From assembly GCA_022360315.1 (NCBI GenBank), contig JAKSDA010000146.1, positions 1 through 42,774 on the forward strand: 42,774 nt of DNA, in the 5' to 3' direction. Of the stretch, positions 1 to 8,380 are shown one piece after another. Position numbers and translations under genes: made by a program. The notes beneath the pieces were generated by a model that saw nothing but the letters and a program-made list of their open reading frames with translations, ran no database searches and was not told the origin of the DNA. Positions within the stretch are counted from its first letter, which is position 1. Each line of letters opens with the position of its first letter. The stretch comes from Pseudomonadota bacterium. Lineage in GTDB: Bacteria > Myxococcota_A > Polyangia > Haliangiales > Haliangiaceae.

Positions 1-153
1 ACCGCGACCCGCAAGTAAGTACCCAGTATGGCCGACCAGCCCGCCGATGGCTGTGTTGCTCATCGGTCACGTAGGCCCACTATGCTCCCTCTTCGCGCCT
101 TGCCCTCGACGCGCTGGACCGACCCTACTGGGCACTTACTTGCGGGTCGCGGT
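1..153. repeat. Palindromic (MITE-like) element with 28-bp inverted arms
   Basis: Bases 1-28 are the reverse complement of 126-153 with one mismatch. The similarity weakens but continues inward: several short blocks around 29-50 pair with blocks around 104-125. The whole unit could therefore fold into one long imperfect hairpin. The left arm starts at the first base of the window, so the element may extend further left. No ORF lies inside it. The form fits a miniature inverted-repeat element or large intergenic palindrome, but no flanking target-site duplication can be checked because the left flank is missing. From 154 to 388 no gene or clear signal was seen. Confidence 0.7.
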
Positions 154-388
154 ACTTAGCGGTCGGGCCGCGCACAATGCCGTCGGATCCCTTTCAGCCT
201 GATTCTTATGTAGAGCCAACCCCAAATATCTTCTATGGCCCATCTCTCCGCTCATAGCGTACATGTAGGCATGTTGCTGCAGGACACCCGGCTTGTCCAA
301 TTATTTTCCATCGTCGCAGCTGGCTGGCGATTCGTGTAGGCGAACCGCAGAACCTGTCGTATTCTTCACCAGCCGTAGGGCAGGAGAC

Positions 389-2551
389 ATGTACGGCTCG
401 AACATGCAGACTGGTCCGGGAGGTTCGGGGAAGCTCCCTATCCGCGAGTTCGAACCTGGTTCCCTCATTGGCGTCTACACAGTGCGGCGATTCATCGCTT
501 CGGGTGGTTTCGGGGCCGTCTATGAAGTAGAAGATCCCACCCACCCGGACGGTGCGGCCCTGAAAGTGCTTCATGCGGAACTGCGCGAGCTCGGTGATCC
601 GTTTATCCGTTTTCTTCGCGAGGGGAACATACTCGAGCTCATTCGCCATCCCAATGTGATCGAGGTCTATCACTCGGGGGTGCTTGCCGACGGGCGGGCC
701 TATTTAGTCACCGAGCTCTTATCGGGCCGCGATCTCAACCAGCACATCGCGATACAGGAAAAGCTCGATATAGCGCAGACGGTCTTTGTTCTCGAGCCGG
801 TCTGTGCTGCGTTGGCCGCGGCGCATGACAAGGGTGTTGTCCACCGCGACGTGAAGGCGTCCAACGTATTTCTGAGCGAGCGCGCGGGGAAGCGTCGCAT
901 CGTGCTGCTCGATTTTGGCCTGGCCAAAATTCTCGAGGGAGATGACCTGGCCATGACGCGTTCGCGTATGGCGTTGGGGACACCTGCCACGATGTCGCCA
1001 GAACAGCTCTGTGGTCGGGCGGTCACGGCCCGTACGGATGTTTACGGTCTGGGGGCGATGACCTTTCACATGCTGACTGGCAGGGTTCCTTTCTCGGGAA
1101 GTACGCGTACTCAGATGCAGTACATGCATCTTCACGGCCAGCGTCCGCGTCCTTCGACTCTGGCCAATGTGAGCCGGGCGGTCGATGAGGTGGTTACTCG
1201 CGCGATGGCTCGTGATCCGCGCGATCGTCCGGCTGGGCCGGACGAGTTTCTGGCCGAGCTGCGGCGCGCGGCCAGGCCGGCCAGTCCGAGCCTGATCGCC
1301 CGCCGGCTGGGTCAGGAGGCCATTCCCGCGGTCGGACTGCTGGTCGAATTGCGGCCACCTGCGGGCGATGAAACCAGCGAGCGGGCGTTTGACGAACTGG
1401 ACGAGGTACTCGACGAAGTGGACCGTCATTTGACCAAGAGCGGTTTCACCGTCGGCCTCGAGGCTTCCAGTTTTGTTTTGTTTGTCAAAAGGCTGGATCC
1501 CGACCCGACCTTGCGGGTGCAACAGAGACGTGAAGCCACTGTGGCGGCAACTCAGCTGCACGAGTTGATCGATCGCTTGCAGCCACGTGTCCACGTCAAC
1601 ATCGTTCTACACGTCGACTCTGCACTGTTCCGTGAGGACGAGGTTCGCGGTGGGGATCTGGTGCGTTTGGACCAATGGGCGCCCCAGGTCGACATCGACG
1701 GCGTGATCGGCTCTGCGGCAGTATTCGAGGGGCTCGATGTCGATCTCGAGGCCATCCCTGGACAGGATCGCCTGGTCCGTTTGCTGGCCTATCGCCCGCG
1801 AGTGGCCAGCCAGACCCTCACCGAGGACGAAGATTCGCACGAGCGACTCATGCACAGCGAGATGCTGGCCCGCATTGGACGGCAGACTGCGGGGATAATC
1901 CACGACCTTCGCTCGCCGCTAAATGTTGTCCTGGGCAACTTGCAGTACGCGATCGATCAGCTCGAAGAAGACGAGATATCGGCAGATGGCCTGCGTACCC
2001 CGCTCGAACAGGCCATACAGGCCGCGGAACAGCTGATGAGCATCGTGTCGAGTGTACGCAAGGCCGCGGCGATCAACGCCTACAACAGCGATCAGCGCCG
2101 GATCGGGGTCAAAGACGTCGTCGATACAGCGCTCAAGCTTGCCGCCAGTGAGATCCGGCAAAAAGCCACGGTAGATGTGTCGCATCGTGGCGATAGCTAT
2201 GTGCTGGGCATACCCGGGCGTTTGACCCAAGCTGTGGTCAACCTGCTCGTCAACGCGGCCCACGCCATCCCGAAAGAGGGCGGTCAGATCGCGGTGAGCA
2301 CCAAGCCAACCGGAGATGGACGGGTCGAGATCGCGATTCGCGACAACGGAGTCGGGATGAGCGAGGAGGTCAGGCTGAAAATCTTCGAGCCGTTCTTCAC
2401 GACCAAGGATGTCGAGGAAGGTACTGGGCTCGGGCTCTCTTTGGTTCAGGAAATCATCAACGAGCACCACGGTACGATCACGGTGGCCTCGCAAGCCGGC
2501 ACAGGGTCCTGCTTCACTATTCGCCTGCCCCGAAATTCCGACCCGGGCTGA
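389..2551 (+). CDS. Hybrid Ser/Thr protein kinase - histidine kinase
   Basis: A cytosolic signalling protein of 720 aa carrying two kinase types. Residues ~30-295 are a eukaryotic-like Ser/Thr kinase: Gly loop with SGGFG (~38-42), Lys59 in AALKVL, HRDVKASN (152-159), DFG (175-177) and the activation-segment GTP/PEQ. Residues ~312-468 are divergent and loosely resemble a class III cyclase fold without obvious metal-binding Asp residues. Residues ~490-718 are a histidine kinase: H-box IIHDLRSPLN with His505, N-box around N618/N622, then DNGVG, FEPFFTT and GTGLGLS, all intact. No membrane segment or PAS domain was seen and no response regulator is adjacent. The ATG at 389 follows a purine-rich aggaga; the frame is open back to a TTG at 293, but those 32 residues look non-coding. 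Both kinase modules appear catalytically complete, so crosstalk between Ser/Thr and His phosphorylation is inferred. Confidence 0.93.
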   Translation: MYGSNMQTGPGGSGKLPIREFEPGSLIGVYTVRRFIASGGFGAVYEVEDPTHPDGAALKVLHAELRELGDPFIRFLREGNILELIRHPNVIEVYHSGVLADGRAYLVTELLSGRDLNQHIAIQEKLDIAQTVFVLEPVCAALAAAHDKGVVHRDVKASNVFLSERAGKRRIVLLDFGLAKILEGDDLAMTRSRMALGTPATMSPEQLCGRAVTARTDVYGLGAMTFHMLTGRVPFSGSTRTQMQYMHLHGQRPRPSTLANVSRAVDEVVTRAMARDPRDRPAGPDEFLAELRRAARPASPSLIARRLGQEAIPAVGLLVELRPPAGDETSERAFDELDEVLDEVDRHLTKSGFTVGLEASSFVLFVKRLDPDPTLRVQQRREATVAATQLHELIDRLQPRVHVNIVLHVDSALFREDEVRGGDLVRLDQWAPQVDIDGVIGSAAVFEGLDVDLEAIPGQDRLVRLLAYRPRVASQTLTEDEDSHERLMHSEMLARIGRQTAGIIHDLRSPLNVVLGNLQYAIDQLEEDEISADGLRTPLEQAIQAAEQLMSIVSSVRKAAAINAYNSDQRRIGVKDVVDTALKLAASEIRQKATVDVSHRGDSYVLGIPGRLTQAVVNLLVNAAHAIPKEGGQIAVSTKPTGDGRVEIAIRDNGVGMSEEVRLKIFEPFFTTKDVEEGTGLGLSLVQEIINEHHGTITVASQAGTGSCFTIRLPRNSDPG

Positions 2552-2596
2552 GTCCGAAATTCCCGAAATTCCGACCGGGTTGATTCGGCTGAGTTT
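2528..2596. repeat. Imperfect direct duplication across the kinase stop codon
   Basis: The block beginning ccccgaaattccgaccc at 2528 recurs with small changes from 2561 (tcccgaaattccgaccggg). Both copies are followed by a ggctgagt (2546-2553 and 2587-2594). The first copy holds the last codons and TGA of the kinase gene, so its 3' end has been partly duplicated into the downstream spacer. The second copy ends in a run of six T (2591-2596 region), which could help termination, though no strong GC stem was found. Confidence 0.55.
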
Positions 2597-2688
2597 TTTC
2601 GGAACTCACGCAACATTGAGGTCTCGAGTTCGGTACGTACAAAATGCGAGTGTTGCACAGCGTGCATTGTGCGCCACCGCGTATGTGA

Positions 2689-3156
2689 ATCGACCATATA
2701 GGCATCCGTGGGTCTGGAGCTGGATTTAGCCACTGTACAGGTAATCTTTCCCAGGTGTTTTGGCGAGCTACCCAAGACGAATTGGTCGAGCAATATCATA
2801 AACAGGTCAAGGGCACGGGTTACGGCGGCGAAAGCAGTGGCGCTCATGGCAAGGGCATCGCGGCCGAGAACGAGGTCAATGGAACCGTTCGCGGCGCTCA
2901 AAAAGTTGTGAGAGTGACACAAAACGCCGACAGAACCATCAACGCAGTCGTCGAGATTCCCTACACTCACCCCGATGGTCGGGTTGTTACCACGACCTTG
3001 ACTATCACCGAGAACAACGTGACAAAGGCAGAAGACAAGGTTATCGCCGCTCCTGGCGATCTTCAGCTCGAAATCCAAGTAGCGCAGAAAGCTCACCGCC
3101 CGGCCTTTCCAGGCCATCATATCGCTGGGTACCTGGCGCGGCAAGCCAAGTCATGA
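2689..3156 (+). pseudogene. Orphan ORF, probable 3' remnant of a secreted-protein gene
   Basis: The frame opens right after a TGA at 2686-2688 and runs to TGA at 3156. The only start inside is a GTG at 2755 with no ribosome binding site. The upper part reads GFSHCTGNLSQVFWRAT, which weakly recalls the G-H-F-T-Q-V-V-W signature of CAP/SCP-domain proteins. Further on comes a beta-rich stretch with plausible composition (VVEIPYTHPDGRVVTTTLT). The best reading is the 3' portion of a gene that lost its start; a short hypothetical protein from 2755 (133 aa) is the alternative. The CAP link is a guess from one motif. It follows the kinase in the same orientation with no shared signals. Confidence 0.4.
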
Positions 3157-3257
3157 TGTCCTCTGGAGCGGACACAGCGAGAGGCGCCAGAGCGACCGAG
3201 TCAACCTCGGGGCCGGGCGCAGCGCTGCTGTGCGACGAGTTGCGCCGATAACGCGCC

Positions 3258-4034
3258 TCACTTGACGACAAAGGTGGTGGCGTCGACCCCTGTGTTGCCG
3301 TTCTTGCCGTCGTAGGCATAGACGAGGACGTGGTAGGTGCCGGGCCTTCTGGCATCGACGTCGGTGGTAAAGCGATTGAAACGGCCAGCGTATTTCATGG
3401 CCTGCTCGCGGACCAGCTTGCCGTTGCGCTTTACCTGCGCCATGATGGTAAACTCGTCGGCGTTCCACAGGCCACCAGGCGCAATTGAACAGCCACACAT
3501 CATGGTGATGCTGGCATCAATGCGTACCTTGCCGGCGGAGCGGGCGACGAACGTATGCGCCCCGGGCTCGAGGACGTCAACGATAAAACCGGGCAATTCG
3601 AGCACCACGCCGTCGCCGCCGGTAACGTGACGGCCGGGCACCAGCCAATGGGTGACCGAAGCCCGCGCCGCACCCTGGAGCTGGCCCCTGGGCCCGTACG
3701 CGATGATGTCGACCCGACGCGGCTCGTCGAGATCGAGCGTGGCCGTGAACGCGGCCGCCCCGGGCGTGGACAGCGGCGTGCCGCGCTTGCCCGCGGTCAT
3801 GATAACGTCGGTGTCGCCGGTACTGCCCCGGACAACTCCCTGGGCCAGAATAGCGTCCGTATCGACGTCGCGAACGACAATTGCCACGCCGCCCATGCTG
3901 CTGCCGATAAACTTGGCCCCCTTGGCGATCACGCGCACCGTAATGCGCGTTGGCTCGGCCTCGGCCGACAGCGGGCACAACCCGGCCCAGCCGACTAGCA
4001 AGGCGACTACAAAAATGCTATTTTTTCGCTTCAT
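3258..4034 (-). CDS. Secreted hypothetical protein, beta-rich
   Basis: 258 aa with a clear Sec signal peptide: Lys/Arg n-region (MKRKNS), hydrophobic core and a likely cleavage after SAEA at ~26. The mature part is rich in beta-type sequence and repeats TxTLDLDEPRRVDI-like strands, as in Ig-like or Big-type folds. A Cys-Gly-Cys pair sits at 180-182 inside SITMMCGCSI, and the C-terminus (PGTYHVLVYAYD) looks like a terminal beta-sandwich strand. The start is well supported by aaggaa seven bases before ATG. It has no operon partner. The role is unknown; periplasmic or extracellular placement is inferred from the signal peptide. The CGC pair could bind a metal or form a disulfide, but nothing here decides that. 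Confidence 0.8.
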   Translation of the reverse strand: MKRKNSIFVVALLVGWAGLCPLSAEAEPTRITVRVIAKGAKFIGSSMGGVAIVVRDVDTDAILAQGVVRGSTGDTDVIMTAGKRGTPLSTPGAAAFTATLDLDEPRRVDIIAYGPRGQLQGAARASVTHWLVPGRHVTGGDGVVLELPGFIVDVLEPGAHTFVARSAGKVRIDASITMMCGCSIAPGGLWNADEFTIMAQVKRNGKLVREQAMKYAGRFNRFTTDVDARRPGTYHVLVYAYDGKNGNTGVDATTFVVK

Positions 4035-4459
4035 GGTATGATTCCTTCAGGCTCCGGAACGGAGCAATGCTCGCGGTTGTGATAGCCGGGGAGGCGAGGC
4101 GCCAATCCATAATAGGCCGGCTGTTGCCACCTGTCGGGGGACGACCGGATAGCCATGGACCCTGCAGATCGGTGGACCGCAAATGCACAGAAAATTCCAC
4201 GGTCGACCGCATTCAGGCGTCGTTTGGCGCACATGACATCACTGGCATAACGGGCCAGGGCATACCTCGTTCTGCACTGCGCCCATGATACTAGTACAAC
4301 GTTCCATAAATAACGTACCAGTTACTATACGTCAGACCTTGCCTCGCGGGTGGGACTATGATCCGCATTCTCGATGATGCGGACAGGCCGCACCGGATGC
4401 GTCTATAGCTGCACAGCCCAGACCCGCAGTTTCGACGAAAAGTGACCGAGATCTGTGAG

Positions 4460-4740
4460 ATCTACTTATCTCCGCCGCCGGGGGCGACTGTACTGTGTGT
4501 CGACGAGAAACCGAAATGCAGGCATTGGAGCAGTTGCGCCGGAGCTAGGGCAGATCGCACCCGCACCGCGGCGGAACAACTTCGCAATCCGTGATTATCT
4601 CTGCCGACTCATTTACGAACGTTGTAGCCCACCCCCTTGTGGCCAGTTCCAGCATCGGGGTCGAATGGCGAGCGCAGATTGCGGCCGGAGTTGTCGAACT
4701 TCTTGACCAGCTGAACGGCACCCCGAGCTTGCCCATGTCA
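4460..4740 (-). pseudogene. Transposase fossil, frameshifted
   Basis: Read on the minus strand, the region encodes in one frame DNSGRNLRSPFDPDAG then TGHKGVGYNV up to a TGA, and in the next frame FVNESAEIITDCEVVPP. Joined by one frameshift near 4615 this matches the N-P-S-D-P-D-A-x-x-G-x-K-G-x-G-Y-x-V-Q block of a DDE transposase family, followed by the usual x-I-I-T-x-V-E-V-x-P. Further downstream FLVDTQYS (about 4470-4495) matches the family's L-V-A-D-T-Q-Y-G segment. The rest is not recognisable, so this is a decayed internal fragment. The remaining spacer (4035-4459 and 4741-4985) shows no gene; it includes an AT-richer patch near 4290-4335. Confidence 0.6.
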
Positions 4741-4985
4741 GGAGTGCGGCCGAGGTAGATCCGGGCACGGTCGGTCAGAATCGCTCCGCGGGAGGATTGC
4801 GGAAGCAATTTGATTGCACTGAACTGCCCAAAAGATCGTCCATGCAGCGGGATATCAAGAAACTGCAGCCCGAGACGTTAACCAACCTGGAGCCAACTCA
4901 CCAAATTGCGTAACTCCAATACACACCAACCGATCTGAAATAGCCTCGACAACTGGCCTGGCCGGAGAGTTCGCTTACTTCAGGA

Positions 4986-6329
4986 CTAGTACTCCATCGG
5001 GAGTCCTTCTGCCTGCCATGACTGCATGCCACCCTGGACGCTCTTCACGTTCCGGTAGCCCAGCGACTTGAGCAGTAGCATGGCGTAGAGCGAGTTCTTT
5101 CCCACGGCACAGACTGCGATGATGGTATGCTCTTTGTCCTCGGGCAGACCCGGAGAGTCGGCCGACAGCTCATCCAAGGGGATGTTGATGGCGTTTTCTG
5201 CCCGCTCTTCGCCGTATTGCGCCGGTGAGCGTACGTCGATGATGACCGGATCTGCCTCGTCCAAAAGATCTTCCACCTCGCCGCAATCGATGGCGTCCGA
5301 GGACCTCCGCGCGAACTCGACCACGTTGCCGAGTACCTTTCCGGCGGTACCGCCGATCTCGCTGGCACCGTTGGACGCTCCGGGAAAAAGCTCCGGTAGG
5401 TGCTTCTGTACCGATGTTGCGTACTTGAAAATATTGTCTGGAAAAATGACCACCGCGACGATACCCGGCTCGTCCGGCACGAGTTTCAACGCCCCGGCCA
5501 GGGCCATTCCCGAACTCGGACCTGCAACGATACTCTCCTCTTGATTGAGGCGCCGGGTGAGTTCGAACGCCTCTTCATTGCCGACCTCCAACATGCCATC
5601 GTACTCATCGGGCAAGAAAAAGACGGTCAGCTGGAGCTGGCGCAGGCTGCGTACACCGGGAATATCGTGCCCCTCGCTGGGATGAACACCGAGAACCTTG
5701 ACCGACGAGTTCTGACTCTTGAGGAACCGTCCAGTCCCCGTAATCGTCCCACAGGTGCCCAGGCCGGCAACAAAGTGGGTTACATTGCCCTGAGTCTGCC
5801 GCCAGATCTCCGGGCCGGTCGTCTTGAAATGCGCATCGGGATTGGCCGGATTGACATACTGGTTGAGCTGGTGAAAATTCGGCTTGCTGGCCATGTCGGC
5901 GGCAAGTGCCATCGCGCCCTCCGGCGCCCCTGGCGCCGGGCCAAGATCGTCATCGAGCTCGATCACGTCGCACCCGAAAAAACGCAGCACACTCTTCTTT
6001 TCGGCCGGAATCTCGGCTGATAACGTCGTCGTTAACGAATAGCCCTTGGCGTTGGACATCATGGCCAACCCCATGCCGGTATTGCCCGACGTGGGCTCGA
6101 CGAGCTTGCGGATCTCGCCAATGGTTCCCCTTTCCTCCGCATCCGTGATCAAATTGGCCGCGACCCGGTCCTTGATAGCACCAAATGGATTATACCACTC
6201 GAGCTTGGCATAGACAGCGGCGTGCTGGAATGGCACGACACGGTTGAGCTTGACAAGTGGGGTAGGGTTGTCGGCGTTCGACAACAATCCCAACATCGAA
6301 TCGTATACACGCAGATTGTGATTACTCAT
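4986..6329 (-). CDS. PLP-dependent cysteine synthase fused to a rhodanese domain
   Basis: 447 aa. Residues ~20-310 are a cysteine synthase / cystathionine beta-synthase fold type II PLP enzyme: NPFGAIKDR with PLP lysine K53, substrate loop EPTSGNTG (78-85), phosphate-binding loop GTCGTITGTG (191-200) and a C-terminal GPSSG. Residues ~345-447 are a rhodanese domain with IIDVRSPAQYGEER and active-site loop CAVGKNS (Cys407). The likely reaction is formation of cysteine from an activated serine and a sulfur source; the rhodanese could deliver persulfide sulfur or process the product (inference). The residue before the K53 dipeptide is Ala where Ser is common. ATG 6329 is preferred to a start 78 bases upstream because it follows ggggtc and begins at the fold. 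It is isolated, with fossils on both sides. Confidence 0.9.
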   Translation of the reverse strand: MSNHNLRVYDSMLGLLSNADNPTPLVKLNRVVPFQHAAVYAKLEWYNPFGAIKDRVAANLITDAEERGTIGEIRKLVEPTSGNTGMGLAMMSNAKGYSLTTTLSAEIPAEKKSVLRFFGCDVIELDDDLGPAPGAPEGAMALAADMASKPNFHQLNQYVNPANPDAHFKTTGPEIWRQTQGNVTHFVAGLGTCGTITGTGRFLKSQNSSVKVLGVHPSEGHDIPGVRSLRQLQLTVFFLPDEYDGMLEVGNEEAFELTRRLNQEESIVAGPSSGMALAGALKLVPDEPGIVAVVIFPDNIFKYATSVQKHLPELFPGASNGASEIGGTAGKVLGNVVEFARRSSDAIDCGEVEDLLDEADPVIIDVRSPAQYGEERAENAINIPLDELSADSPGLPEDKEHTIIAVCAVGKNSLYAMLLLKSLGYRNVKSVQGGMQSWQAEGLPMEY

Positions 6330-6501
6330 TTTCGACCCCAATGGATCAGATACAAAACTCCCTTCCAGAACCATATCAAATGTAGGAACTTCGACGACGA
6401 AATTCAATCAACAATCGGCCCCGGCTATTGGCCGAGATTTGTCTCTACAGGGAAGTAAAACAATGATCTATTTAGTTTTTGAGTGTTCGATCACGCGGTC
6501 C

Positions 6502-6542
6502 ACATCGTCCGGTCAGGTATGTTTACATCGTTCGGTCGGGTA
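6502..6542. repeat. Two 18-bp direct repeats, IS-end-like
   Basis: acatcgtccggtcaggta (6502-6519) and acatcgttcggtcgggta (6525-6542) differ at two positions and lie 23 bp apart. Several insertion sequence groups, including IS21- and IS481-type elements, carry short repeated transposase-binding sites at their ends, and this arrangement has that look. No intact transposase is near. The repeats sit just beyond the stop of the decayed minus-strand gene at 6554. The spacer 6330-6501, upstream of the cysteine synthase, shows nothing else. Confidence 0.5.
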
Positions 6543-6553
6543 CAGTTGTATCG

Positions 6554-6959
6554 CTAGCGGCCGCGGTTGATCAGCGAGTAGATCGCGTTTAGCTGGCGAT
6601 TTGCCGCAGCGAATTGGCCATCGCCGCATTGGGCAGTGGCTTTGCGGAACGGTGGGTCCACATCGTTGCGGGCGCGCTGCGGGCGGCAGATCGGTGGGCA
6701 AGATACCGCTCCCGCTCATGCAGCGGCGGGCGCGCTTGAGTAGAGGTGCGACATCTCGTCTAGTGTATCTGGAACCCCTGGCCGGTGCCGCCTGGATGAT
6801 CGTCGGCGGTCCCGGGGCGCAGGTTTGGCGCTCGCGGAGGGCCTGCTTTTGTTCGCGCTCGGCGAGTGTCGCTTCGCGAGCGGCCAGGCGTTGCTCCCGC
6901 GATGCCACTGCCCTCTCGCGACTGGCCAGGGATGCCTGCGCGCAGCGACCTTCATCACC
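6554..6959 (-). pseudogene. Decayed gene for a coiled-coil protein, frameshifted
   Basis: On the minus strand one frame (from ~6959 to ~6670) reads SLASRERAVASREQRLAAR and then EATLAEREQKQALRERQ, a heptad-like coiled coil, followed by RYTRRDVAPLLKRARRCM and SGSGILPTDLP. The adjacent frame then continues as NDVDPPFRKATAQCGDGQFA and AANRQLNAIYSLINRGR to a TAG at 6554-6556. The two parts read as one protein tail after a single frameshift near 6665. No start codon or N-terminal part is left, since a stop closes the frame at 6960. I do not recognise the family. The opposite strand over the same bases contains long Arg/Ser-rich ORFs that look like shadows. Confidence 0.5.
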
Positions 6960-6990
6960 TCATCGCCAGCGCTGGCCAATACTCGCTCTG

Positions 6991-7137
6991 GCTTATCGTC
7001 GCCCCGTCCCCTGGTATCGCAAGTGGTGGGTGTGGGCGACCATCGGCGGTGTCCTGGCTGCCAGTACAGGAGCCGCAGTCTACGCGCTCAGCCAGGAACC
7101 ACCCAATACAGTTGGTGGCCGTCTCGACCTCGACTAA
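6991..7137 (+). pseudogene. C-terminal remnant of a TM-tailed (TPR/PEGA-type) protein
   Basis: The last ~48 codons read PVPWYRKWWVWATIGGVLAA then STGAAVYALSQEPPNTVGG and end LDLD-stop. Pro-rich linker, W-Y-K-K-W-W-x-W and a single membrane helix make the usual C-terminal tail of myxobacterial TPR or PEGA-domain proteins. Upstream the frame degenerates into Arg/Ser-rich sequence, and the minus-strand fossil occupies the same bases. So only the tail survived, apparently by a deletion that joined two unrelated gene ends. The bases 7138-7424 hold no further gene. Confidence 0.45.
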
Positions 7138-7424
7138 CCTGAAACCCCTCACAACTATTTGGTCTCAAGCCAGAGTTTTACGCGCCCTCGCAAGTAGGGT
7201 GAATCTATGCGTATTTAGACGACATATCCTGTTTAATACGACATGTCATACAGGGAATACAGTTCCCGCCTGTGGGCAATCGCCCCCTGGGCCAGGGACT
7301 ACAAGCCCGAGGGTCGGTCGGGTGATCTCCGACAAGCAGTTGATCTTTATTCATGTAATTCAGTGGCACGGTTAGTGCTTGATTGGACTGATCACGGACC
7401 CATAGCAGAGTCAGGAAGATTACT

Positions 7425-8228
7425 ATGAAGTTTGCACGTTATTCGATTCTCGCGTTTCTACTTGGCCTGGTAGCTTGCAATGTTAGCGGAGTAAGAACCG
7501 ATCCAGCAGATAGCAATCCCAACCAACCCGACCCGCTGGACGGCGTGAATCGCGTTACTAGGGGGTTGCAGTCTCTGTTCCTCTTTCAAGAGGGACGCGG
7601 TGCGCTGGTCAACGATACAGCTACCCCGACCAGTACCACGCTCCTGCAAATCAAAAACCCGGATGCTGTCAGCTGGGTTCCGGGTGGCGGAATCAACATT
7701 ACTTCACCGACGCTCTTGTTCGCGACTGAACTTGCTGCTGCCCCGATCGGGACCAGCTGCATGCCCAACAATGCCATCACGCTCGAAGCGTGGGTGACGC
7801 CCTGGTCGGTTGTGCAGGAGGGGCCAGCGCGTATTGTGACGTACTCGAAAGACAACAACGAAGCCAATTTCATGATCGGCCAGCAGGGCCAGAAGATCGA
7901 GGCGAGACTGCGTACGTCGTCCACTGAACCGGAAGGCAAGGCCACGCTGACCGAAGAGGCCACGTTTGAGGACATTCTCAATCCGGTTCATGTGGTCTAT
8001 ACGAGGAACGGTCTGGACGACAAAGCGTATCTCTACGTCAATGGCCAGCAGGCAGGAGAGGACGAAGTACCCGGTGACCTCAGTAATTGGGACATGGGGT
8101 ACCAGCTCGCATTTGGAAATGAGCCGAGCGAAAACCGACCGTGGCGCGGCACGATCCATCTCGTGGCCATCTATTGCCAGGCACTCGTGCCGACCGAAGT
8201 TTTTCAGAACTACAGTGCTCGCTACTGA
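7425..8228 (+). CDS. LamG/concanavalin-A-like lipoprotein
   Basis: 267 aa. The N-terminus is a lipoprotein signal peptide with lipobox LVAC (residues 15-18, Cys18 lipidated), then a short Asp/Pro/Asn linker. From ~45 to the end it resembles a LamG / concanavalin A-like jelly roll: SLFLFQEGRGALVND near the start, ITLEAWVTP in the centre, HVVYTRNGLDDKAYLYVNG and a final RPWRGTIHLVAIYCQAL. Such domains bind carbohydrate or protein ligands on the cell surface, but no catalytic residues are evident. The start follows aggaaga five bases before ATG. It is monocistronic. Surface anchoring is inferred from the lipobox, and the ligand is unknown. Confidence 0.85.
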   Translation: MKFARYSILAFLLGLVACNVSGVRTDPADSNPNQPDPLDGVNRVTRGLQSLFLFQEGRGALVNDTATPTSTTLLQIKNPDAVSWVPGGGINITSPTLLFATELAAAPIGTSCMPNNAITLEAWVTPWSVVQEGPARIVTYSKDNNEANFMIGQQGQKIEARLRTSSTEPEGKATLTEEATFEDILNPVHVVYTRNGLDDKAYLYVNGQQAGEDEVPGDLSNWDMGYQLAFGNEPSENRPWRGTIHLVAIYCQALVPTEVFQNYSARY

Positions 8229-8305
8229 ACCCTGCTCGATATGTAGCCTCATTAGTTGCTTACTTCTTGCTCTTTGTCAGGTCCCTGTCGCTCTCGCTTG
8301 CCCGG

Positions 8306-8380
8306 GTTATTCTAGCCTCTCATTCTCAGAGTTATTCTAGCTTCTCATTCTCAGAGTTATTCTAGCCTCGATTCTCACAG
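8306..8380. repeat. Three tandem 25-bp repeats
   Basis: Unit 1 (8306-8330) begins gttattctagcctctcattc; unit 2 (8331-8355) differs by one base; unit 3 (8356-8380) is more diverged at its 3' half. The array lies 78 bases after the lipoprotein stop. A further copy of the motif ccctgttattctagc occurs at about 17551-17565. No stem or protein-coding sense is seen. The rest of the spacer (8229-8560) shows no gene. Confidence 0.8.

Noticed and set aside
2446..3144. 232-codon minus-strand ORF
   Set aside because: It overlaps the histidine kinase C-terminus and the orphan ORF, has no ribosome binding site and reads like an antisense shadow.
3041..4041. Long plus-strand ORFs over the secreted-protein gene
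   Set aside because: They are Arg/Pro/Ser-rich reverse frames of a gene with a clear signal peptide and ribosome binding site.
8306..8380. CRISPR array
   Set aside because: Repeats are contiguous with no spacers, so it is a tandem repeat.
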